DNA from: Marivita sp965656765
Lineage (GTDB): Bacteria > Pseudomonadota > Alphaproteobacteria > Rhodobacterales > Rhodobacteraceae
DNA length: 64,000 bases
Direction: 5' to 3'
Assembly (NCBI RefSeq): GCF_965656765.1
Contig: NZ_CBFHLV010000010.1
Span: 5,014 to 69,013 of the forward strand
Part shown: positions 58,314 to 64,000 of the stretch, one piece after another
How the letters are laid out: every line of letters begins with the position of its first letter
How positions within the stretch are numbered: position 1 is the stretch's first letter
Notes under the pieces: generated by a model
Database searches by the model: none
What the model was told of the DNA's origin: nothing
What the model saw: only the letters and a program-made list of their open reading frames with translations
Translations under genes and position numbers: made by a program

Positions 58314-59351
58314 TTACATGTCTGCGCCCATGACCTTTTCGTCAGCGACCATCTGCTGAGTTTTTGCCAGCTCTGGGTCGGATACCAGACCATAGTTGGC
58401 AAGCGGGCCAGACGGGCCAGCCAGTTCGTCAGCAATGAAGAACTGAGCGTATTCCTTAAGGCCCGGGATCACGCCGATATGTGCTTTCTTGACGTAGAAA
58501 AACAGCGGGCGGGACACAGGGTACTCACCGGATGCGATGGTCTCGGTTGTCGGCTCAACGCCGGACATCGTTGCAACCTTCAGCTTGTCTTGATTGTTTT
58601 CGTAAAACGCCAGACCGAACACGCCGATGCCGTTTGTGTTGGCGTCGATACGCGCGAGTGTTTCTGTGTAGTCGCCGTCGATGTCGACCGACTTGCCATC
58701 CTGACGTACGTCAAGGCAGGCGTCTTCTGCGTCGTCTTCAGACATGCCACCGTCAATCATTGCCTGCATTGCGCCGGTTTCTTCACAACCGATGAGCAGA
58801 ACTTTTTCTTCGAACACTTCGCGAGTGCCGTGCTTGGTGCCCGGAATGAACATAGCAATTTCGGCATCCGGCAGGTCGGCGTTGAACTCGGACCACGAGT
58901 TGTGTGTGTTATCGACGATCTCACCATCTTTCAGCACCTTGGCGCCGATCGCGTTGAAGATGTCGGACGGTTCAAACTCAGTGAAGGCCGGACCGGACTG
59001 CTGCGACGCGAATACGATGCCATCATAGCCGATGCGAACTTCGATGATGTCGGTAACGCCGTTTTCGGCACATGCGGCAACTTCTTTTTCACGGATCGCG
59101 CGGGACGCGTTTGCAACGTCGATTGTGTTTTCGCCAACGCCTTCGCAGAAACGCTTGAGGCCCGAAGACGACCCGCCAGATTCAACGACCGGTGTCGGGA
59201 AATCGGTGTTTTCGCCAAAGGCTTCTGCCACGATGGACGCATAGGGCAGGACGGTGGACGACCCAGCAACCTGAACGTTATCGCGCGCCATTGCGGATGT
59301 TGCGGAAACGGCCGCGATGGCCAGTGCCGATACAGAGAGTTTCACGGACAT
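58314..59351 (-). CDS. pstS: Periplasmic phosphate-binding protein PstS
   Basis: A 345-residue phosphate-binding protein with signal peptide MSVKLSVSALAIAAVSATSAMA. The binding site is made by AGSSTVLPYA near the N-terminus, GGSSSGLKRFCEG and the IDVANASRAIREKE segment. It delivers phosphate to PstCA. The ATG at 59351 begins the signal peptide; a 12-codon extension upstream is excluded. It is the first gene of the pst-pho operon and has a three-repeat Pho box 86 bp upstream. Confidence 0.96.
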   Translation of the reverse strand: MSVKLSVSALAIAAVSATSAMARDNVQVAGSSTVLPYASIVAEAFGENTDFPTPVVESGGSSSGLKRFCEGVGENTIDVANASRAIREKEVAACAENGVTDIIEVRIGYDGIVFASQQSGPAFTEFEPSDIFNAIGAKVLKDGEIVDNTHNSWSEFNADLPDAEIAMFIPGTKHGTREVFEEKVLLIGCEETGAMQAMIDGGMSEDDAEDACLDVRQDGKSVDIDGDYTETLARIDANTNGIGVFGLAFYENNQDKLKVATMSGVEPTTETIASGEYPVSRPLFFYVKKAHIGVIPGLKEYAQFFIADELAGPSGPLANYGLVSDPELAKTQQMVADEKVMGADM

Positions 59352-59436
59352 TAAGTCAGCTCCTTGGTTTGGATATCTCTCGGCCATCCCCCTGATGACC
59401 GTTGGCGGTGGTCTAGTCAGCTTTGGCCATGCTTTT

Positions 59437-59465
59437 GTGACAGTTGCGTAACGGTTTTATGACAA
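59437..59465 (-). promoter_or_regulatory. Pho box (three tandem half-sites) upstream of pstS
   Basis: On the minus strand: TTGTCAT-AAAA-CCGTTAC-GCAA-CTGTCAC, three 7-bp repeats each separated by 4 bp, matching the PhoB pattern CTGTCAT-N4-CTGTCAT. The rest of the 353-bp gap to the M20 gene is AT-rich between about 59505 and 59545, and has no gene. Confidence 0.85.
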
Positions 59466-59704
59466 GCGCCAATCAAGCTTGGGAAATCCGCCACTGAAAT
59501 ACTAAACCCATGAATTTATGTATTAATTTTATTGAATTTGACTTTACGTCAGCAAGCGGTTGAGATGCCGACGTATAGAAATTGCAGTGAAAAACATACG
59601 CACATCGCACCGAATCCGAAAGCTTTGTAACGCGATGAGCGTTGAATACGGCGGCCCCTTTGGAATCGGCGGCAGGTTATGGGTACCAAATAGAAAGGCG
59701 CCGC

Positions 59705-60985
59705 ATGCTCGACTCACATATCGCACAAGCTATCACACAGGCGGTTGAAGACGGCTTTGACCGCCAGATGGCCTTCACCAAGGACCTGATCCGTTTCCCC
59801 TCTATTCGCGGGCAGGAACATTCGGTTCAGGACTTTGTCTATCAGGCACTAGAAAAGCGTGGATACGCCATGACGCGGTTCTCCATGGAACGTGATGCGA
59901 TCGAGGCGCATGAAGGCGGCGGCAAATACAGCCCCGAGCATTCAGACGCGCCCATTGTCATCGGGACGTACTCCCCAAGAGAAACGCACGGCAAGTCCCT
60001 GATTTTGCAATCACATACCGATGTGGTGCCAACAGGGCCAAGCGATATGTGGCGATTCGATCCGTTTGATCCACAGATCGACGGCGATTGGCTATATGGT
60101 CGTGGTGGTGCCGATATGAAGGCAGGTCACGCCGCCATGATCTCTGCCATGGATGCTTTGACATCTGCCGGGCTGGCACCTGCGGCTCGGGTCGAGATTC
60201 AATCCGTTGTGGAAGAAGAATCCACCGGCAACGGCGCGTTGATGACCTTTCTCAAAGGCCACACTGCAGATGCCGTTTTGATCCCTGAACCTGAAGAAGA
60301 AATGCTGGTACGCGCGAATGTCGGCACACTTTGGTTCGAGATCGAACTGCGCGGCACGCCCGTTCATGTGCGCGAAATGGGCGAGGGTGCCAATGCAATC
60401 GACGGCGCCTATCGCGTGATCAAGAGCTTGCGCGAGGTTGAGAAACGTTGGAATGAAGATCGACATAAACATCCACATTTCAGAACCCTAGAGCATCCAA
60501 TTAATCTAAATATCGGCAAAATCGAAGGCGGTGATTGGGGATCCTCCGTACCAGCTTGGTGCAAGTTCCAATGCCGCATCGCCATATATCCCGGCATCAA
60601 AGCTGCTGATGCCGCCGCCGAGATCGAAAATCACATTGCAGCATTCGCTAAGACAGACCGCTATCTGTCCGACACACCACCGAAAATCACGTTCAACGGT
60701 TTCTATTCCGAAGGCTATGTTCAAGAACCGGGGTCCGAGGCCGAAACCATTCTAAGCCACGCGCATCAGGTCGCCACGGGGGAGCCGCTCAATAGCTTCA
60801 CCACGCCGGGTTACCTCGATTGCCGAGTGTACAGGCTCTACAACGATATTCCGTCGCTGTGCTACGGACCGATCTCTGAGAACATTCACGGATTTGATGA
60901 AAGAGTGAGCATTTCATCCGTGCGCCGGATCACTGTGGCGATGGCATTGTTCATCGCGGAATGGTGCGGAACATCAAACATATAG
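59705..60985 (+). CDS. M20 family metallo-amidohydrolase (ArgE/DapE-like deacylase)
   Basis: A 426-residue M20 enzyme hydrolysing an N-acyl amino acid or related amide with two metals. Ligand motifs are LQSHTDVVP (His, Asp), YGRGGADMKAG (bridging Asp), VEEESTGNGA (general base Glu and ligand) and a C-terminal HGFDE (His). A dimerisation domain occupies about residues 195-320. The ATG at 59705 follows GAAAGG; the in-frame 21-codon upstream piece is not conserved. The substrate is unknown. It is divergent from pstS, 353 bp away, but no Pho-box orientation links it to phosphate. Confidence 0.87.
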   Translation: MLDSHIAQAITQAVEDGFDRQMAFTKDLIRFPSIRGQEHSVQDFVYQALEKRGYAMTRFSMERDAIEAHEGGGKYSPEHSDAPIVIGTYSPRETHGKSLILQSHTDVVPTGPSDMWRFDPFDPQIDGDWLYGRGGADMKAGHAAMISAMDALTSAGLAPAARVEIQSVVEEESTGNGALMTFLKGHTADAVLIPEPEEEMLVRANVGTLWFEIELRGTPVHVREMGEGANAIDGAYRVIKSLREVEKRWNEDRHKHPHFRTLEHPINLNIGKIEGGDWGSSVPAWCKFQCRIAIYPGIKAADAAAEIENHIAAFAKTDRYLSDTPPKITFNGFYSEGYVQEPGSEAETILSHAHQVATGEPLNSFTTPGYLDCRVYRLYNDIPSLCYGPISENIHGFDERVSISSVRRITVAMALFIAEWCGTSNI

Positions 60986-61082
60986 GGGTGGCGAAAGCGT
61001 GTGTGCCTAAAGGTAGTAGTAAATATCTTATAATCAGTATTATGTAATTATTAGGCGTGGATAGGAATCTGGACAAACCGCT

Positions 61083-61889
61083 TTGTCTGACCGTAATGAT
61101 ATCGACCAAAGGTATTTGAAACATCATATGACACCCCAAGAAAACGTAGCTTTGCTTGATCTGACGCATTCCAACAGCATTGAAGAGCTGTGGGACCTGC
61201 ATTGCCGTCGTATGGCGAGTTTTGGGTTCGATCGGTTGCTCTATGGGTTCACGCGGTTTCGCACAGCAACATCCCTTGGCGACCCGGATGACTTTATCGT
61301 TCTGTCAAACATCGACAGCGACTATGTCCAAAGCTTTGTGCACAACGGGCTCTACCGGTCTGCGCCGATGGTGCGTTGGGCGCTGGACAACGACGGCGCG
61401 GCGAGTTGGACTGTGCTGCGTTTGATGTTGGAAAGCGGCACAGTCACCGATGCTGAACGCCGTATCCTCGAATTCAACACCAAGCATGGAATTGTTGCAG
61501 GCTTTTCAATCAGCTTCCGTAGCTTGTCAGATCGCGCCAAGGGTGCGAACGCCTTGATCGCAGAACCAGGCATGTCACAAGCCGAGGTTGACGCGCTGTG
61601 GGACCAGTCAGGCGAACTGATCCAATTGATGAACAACATTGTGCATCTCAAAATCCTCACCCTGCCCTATACGCCGCCCAATCAGTCGCTCACCAAACGT
61701 CAGCGCGAAGCATTGGAATGGGTTGGTGGCGGCAAGACGATGCAGGATATCGCCACGATTATGGGTCTGACACCTGCGACTGTGGAAAAGCACTTACGCC
61801 TTGCGCGGGAAGCTTTGAATGTCGACACCACGGCGCAGGCGGTGCTCAAGGCAGCGCTTCAGAACCAGATGTTCATCACCGACGTTTGA
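61083..61889 (+). CDS. LuxR-type regulator with autoinducer-binding-like domain
   Basis: A 268-residue (from TTG) or 253-residue (from ATG 61128) regulator. The N-terminal domain resembles the AHL-binding domain (FGFDRLLYGFTRFR, then APMVRWALDNDGAASW); the LuxR HTH is at about 200-260 (LTKRQREALEWVGGGKTMQDIA, TPATVEKHLRLAREAL). The acidic residue usually forming 'DP' (TraR Asp70 region) is replaced here by SAP, so a standard AHL may not bind. No luxI-like gene is in the window. TATAAT occurs at 61029-61034. Start choice is uncertain. Confidence 0.82.
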   Translation: MSDRNDIDQRYLKHHMTPQENVALLDLTHSNSIEELWDLHCRRMASFGFDRLLYGFTRFRTATSLGDPDDFIVLSNIDSDYVQSFVHNGLYRSAPMVRWALDNDGAASWTVLRLMLESGTVTDAERRILEFNTKHGIVAGFSISFRSLSDRAKGANALIAEPGMSQAEVDALWDQSGELIQLMNNIVHLKILTLPYTPPNQSLTKRQREALEWVGGGKTMQDIATIMGLTPATVEKHLRLAREALNVDTTAQAVLKAALQNQMFITDV

Positions 61890-61951
61890 AGCGTGAAAAA
61901 ACTGTGAGGTCTGGAAATCCATACTTCCTTGACGCCGCGTTAATTGGCAAG

Positions 61952-62128
61952 ATGGTGATGTTCCGTGAGTGGTGGCAATTACGGCCAAAGGAACGTGAGG
62001 CCCGCATCCTAGCGATTTTCTTGGCACTGCGGGTCTCGTTTAAAAGACGCTTGGCGCAAATGACGTTGCAAGACCAGTCCCGGTCATTTCAATGCCTGCT
62101 GCCAAGGGGCCGTGTTGTCCCCAAATGA
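61952..62128 (+). CDS. Possible small basic protein (doubtful)
   Basis: A 58-codon open frame in the 318-bp gap between the LuxR gene and tsf. The predicted peptide has an amphipathic/hydrophobic middle (ARILAIFLALRVSF) between basic segments. There is no clear ribosome site and no family is recognised. Apart from it, the gap holds only the tsf terminator. Confidence 0.2.
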   Translation: MVMFREWWQLRPKEREARILAIFLALRVSFKRRLAQMTLQDQSRSFQCLLPRGRVVPK

Positions 62129-62151
62129 CCCGGCCCATTGCTCCCGCAAAA

Positions 62152-62183
62152 AAGCGGCGCTGTTTATTTTAACAGCGCCGCTT
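62152..62183. terminator. Bidirectional terminator, tsf / upstream + strand
   Basis: AAGCGGCGCTGTT / AACAGCGCCGCTT form a perfect 13-bp stem with a 6-nt loop. T-runs follow on both strands (CTTGTTTTTTT on +, CTTTTTTGC on -). It ends rpsB-tsf transcripts. Confidence 0.85.
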
Positions 62184-62207
62184 GTTTTTTTAAATAGTTG
62201 TAGGGAC

Positions 62208-63083
62208 TTAGCCTTGTGCGGCCTTGGCCACCTCGGCTGCAAAGTCTTCGACTTTTTTCTCAATGCCTTCGCCAACTTCAAGGCGGACATAGCCTGTGAT
62301 CTCAACGCCAGCTTCTTTGGCCGCTTCTTCAACGGTCAGGTCAGGGTTAACCACAAAGGACTGGCCCAACAGCGTGATTTCGCTGAGGAACTTCTTCATG
62401 CGACCTTCGATCATCTTTTCGATGACCTGCTCGGGCTTGCCCGACTCGCGTGCGATGTCGATCTGGATCTGACGCTCTTTTTCAACGACGGACGGATCAA
62501 GATCAGCCGATGACAACGATGCCGGGTTCACAGCTGCGATGTGCATTGCGACCTGCTTGCCGAACTCTTCGTTTTCGCCAGACAATGCTACGAGAACACC
62601 GATTTTGCCCATGCCATCTGCAACGGCATTGTGTACGTAAGACACAACCTGCGTGCCTTCGATTGTTACCATACGGCGCAGCGACATGTTCTCGCCGATA
62701 GTGGCGATCTTGTCAGTGATGGTGTCCTGAACGGTCTTGCCGCCGACATCTTTGGTCTTGAGGTCCTCGACATCGCTCGCCGTCAGCGCGGCGGCGGCGA
62801 TTGCCGCAACCATCCCTTGGAATTCAGCGTTCTTGCCGACAAAGTCAGTTTCCGAATTTACTTCGACGGCAACGCCTTTGCCACCGTCAACTTTGACCGC
62901 CACAAGACCTTCGGCTGCTGTACGGTCGGATTTCTTGGCCGCTTTGGCCAGACCTTTGGTGCGCAGCCAGTCAGCTGCGGCTTCCATGTCTCCGCCAGTT
63001 TCGACAAGCGCCTTCTTGGCATCCATCATACCTGCGCTGGTCAGTTCGCGCAGTTCTTTCACGAGTGCTGCTGTGATCGCCAT
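62208..63083 (-). CDS. tsf: Elongation factor Ts
   Basis: A 291-residue nucleotide-exchange factor for EF-Tu. The UBA-like N-terminus (VKELRELTSAGMMDAKKALVETGGDMEAAADWLR) and the core TDFVGKNAEFQ are typical, with two core subdomains and a coiled-coil region (IARESGKPEQVIEKMIEGRMKKF). The start at 63083 follows AGGAGAG; the open frame upstream is five codons longer. It follows rpsB after 90 bp and ends before a strong terminator. Confidence 0.97.
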   Translation of the reverse strand: MAITAALVKELRELTSAGMMDAKKALVETGGDMEAAADWLRTKGLAKAAKKSDRTAAEGLVAVKVDGGKGVAVEVNSETDFVGKNAEFQGMVAAIAAAALTASDVEDLKTKDVGGKTVQDTITDKIATIGENMSLRRMVTIEGTQVVSYVHNAVADGMGKIGVLVALSGENEEFGKQVAMHIAAVNPASLSSADLDPSVVEKERQIQIDIARESGKPEQVIEKMIEGRMKKFLSEITLLGQSFVVNPDLTVEEAAKEAGVEITGYVRLEVGEGIEKKVEDFAAEVAKAAQG

Positions 63084-63173
63084 CTTGGCTCTCCTCATTT
63101 CAAATTCGGGCGTGGTGGGCAGTCTGTTTCAACTGCCCTGCCCTGTCATATCGATGTAACGACGCGGTAACGC

Positions 63174-63956
63174 TTAGCTTGCGGCGGGCTCTTCGGCGGG
63201 GGCTTCTGCAACCGCTTCTTCGACCGGCGCGTCTTCAAGTGCACCAAGGTCAACACCGGCCGCACCCATCTGAGCGGTCATACCGTCCAGAGCAGCGCGC
63301 GATACCAGATCGCAATAGAGGCTGATGGCGCGTGCCGCGTCATCGTTGCCCGGGATGATGTAATCAACGCCAGCCGGCGAGCAGTTGGTGTCAACCACCG
63401 CAACAACCGGAATACCCAGCTTGTTGGCTTCGGCCACAGCGAGTGCTTCTTTCTTGACGTCGATGACGAAAAGAAGGTCCGGCACGCCGCCCATTTCGCG
63501 GATACCGCCCAGCGACGCCTGCAGTTTGCCCTGCTCGCGTTCCATGCCCAGACGTTCTTTCTTGGTCAGGCCTTCGGCACCGTTCGCCATCTGCTCGTCA
63601 ATCTGCTTGAGACGCTGGATCGACTTGGAGACGGTCTGCCAGTTGGTGAGCGTGCCGCCCAGCCAACGGTGATTCATGTAATACTGTGCGCATTTCTCTG
63701 CGGCGTCTGCGATCGGCTGCTGTGCCTGACGCTTGGTGCCAACAAAGAGGATGCGGCCATTCTTGGCCACGGTTTCGCGGATCACGTTCAGCGCTGCGTC
63801 GAGCATCGGAACGGTCTGCGTCAGGTCCATGATGTGGATGCCGTTGCGCGCGCCATAAATGAACTCGCCCATGCGGGGGTTCCAACGCTGCGTCTGGTGG
63901 CCGAAGTGTACGCCTGCTTCAAGCAGTTGGCGCAATGTGAACTCTGGAAGAGCCAT
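63174..63956 (-). CDS. rpsB: 30S ribosomal protein S2
   Basis: A 260-residue ribosomal protein S2, on the small-subunit surface and needed for S1 binding and mRNA recruitment. Conserved text includes LLEAGVHFGHQTQRWNPRM, the MNHRWLGGTLTNW motif, LLFVIDVKKEALAVAEA and PVVAVVDTNCSPAGVDYIIPGNDDA. The C-terminus is an Ala/Glu-rich tail. The start at 63956 (MALPEFTLRQL) is standard. The first gene of rpsB-tsf; its promoter and leader lie mostly beyond the window edge. Confidence 0.97.
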   Translation of the reverse strand: MALPEFTLRQLLEAGVHFGHQTQRWNPRMGEFIYGARNGIHIMDLTQTVPMLDAALNVIRETVAKNGRILFVGTKRQAQQPIADAAEKCAQYYMNHRWLGGTLTNWQTVSKSIQRLKQIDEQMANGAEGLTKKERLGMEREQGKLQASLGGIREMGGVPDLLFVIDVKKEALAVAEANKLGIPVVAVVDTNCSPAGVDYIIPGNDDAARAISLYCDLVSRAALDGMTAQMGAAGVDLGALEDAPVEEAVAEAPAEEPAAS

Positions 63957-64000
63957 TGTCGTTATCCTTTCCGGTTTCAATCCTCAGCGGGGGTATCAGC

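Overview
The window reads as chromosomal DNA of a marine alphaproteobacterium of the order Rhodobacterales (Roseobacter group). This rests on gene content and family type: usg beside gyrA, the 'SufBCD complex component' membrane protein, CckA, a non-zinc (Asp-type) HemB, PstA/PstC with long N-terminal extensions, an entericidin-like lipoprotein, an alphaproteobacterial GAAC-N7-GAAC SOS box at recA and a TTAA-N7-TTAA CtrA-type site at cckA. No species can be named from sequence reading alone. I see no prophage, intact insertion sequence, CRISPR array, defence island or rRNA operon. It is mostly housekeeping DNA with a few accessory genes and several informative intergenic signals.

Layout. 1-5.1 kb: start of gyrA, usg, an M32 carboxypeptidase coupled to haem A synthase (ctaA), a TrmJ-type RNA methyltransferase, a ThiE-like protein. 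5.1-12.4 kb: an inverted pair of hairpin repeats, a SYLF lipoprotein, hemB, a membrane protein, mfd, a cysteine-cluster protein and tRNA-Gly(CCC). 12.6-18.4 kb: aldehyde dehydrogenase, NAD(P)-binding protein, a small secreted protein amid GGTGCGTG palindromes, a corrinoid-activase-like Fe-S/ASKHA protein and a DM13 protein. 18.4-27.1 kb: oxidoreductase, CoA-transferase, ureohydrolase, guaB, an RsmB-like methylase, cckA and a sulfotransferase-like gene. 27.2-34.7 kb: recA, alaS, DUF1330, typA, an outer-membrane barrel and an SMR pump. 34.8-43.9 kb: an MttB-family methyltransferase, YitT, TPM protein, icd, Bcr/CflA transporter, K+ channel, FrnE, an acyl-CoA ligase divergent from a XRE-cupin regulator. 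43.9-53.1 kb: small lipoprotein plus orphan YejA-like binding protein, a candidate small RNA, bdhA behind a sigma-54-like promoter, patatin, DUF502, psuK-psuG, and a PLP enzyme coupled to phoR. 53.2-59.5 kb: pstS-pstC-pstA-pstB-phoU-phoB behind a three-repeat Pho box. 59.7-64 kb: M20 amidohydrolase, LuxR-type regulator, tsf and rpsB.

How the genes work together. The best-defined unit is the phosphate regulon: PstSCAB imports phosphate, PhoU relays transporter state, and the PhoR/PhoB pair is encoded tail-to-tail. psuK and psuG together salvage pseudouridine. The activase-like protein (15.4-17.5 kb) and the MttB-family protein (34.8-36.3 kb) belong to cobalamin-dependent methyl-transfer families, but no corrinoid protein is present in the window. 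The less expected material is non-coding: an orphan promoter/two-hairpin/terminator unit at 45.92-46.03 kb, the sigma-54-like promoter of bdhA, the CtrA-type site of cckA, and two families of palindromic intergenic repeats. I found no convincing new multi-gene system; the small RNA candidate and the split corrinoid genes are the leads I would follow first.
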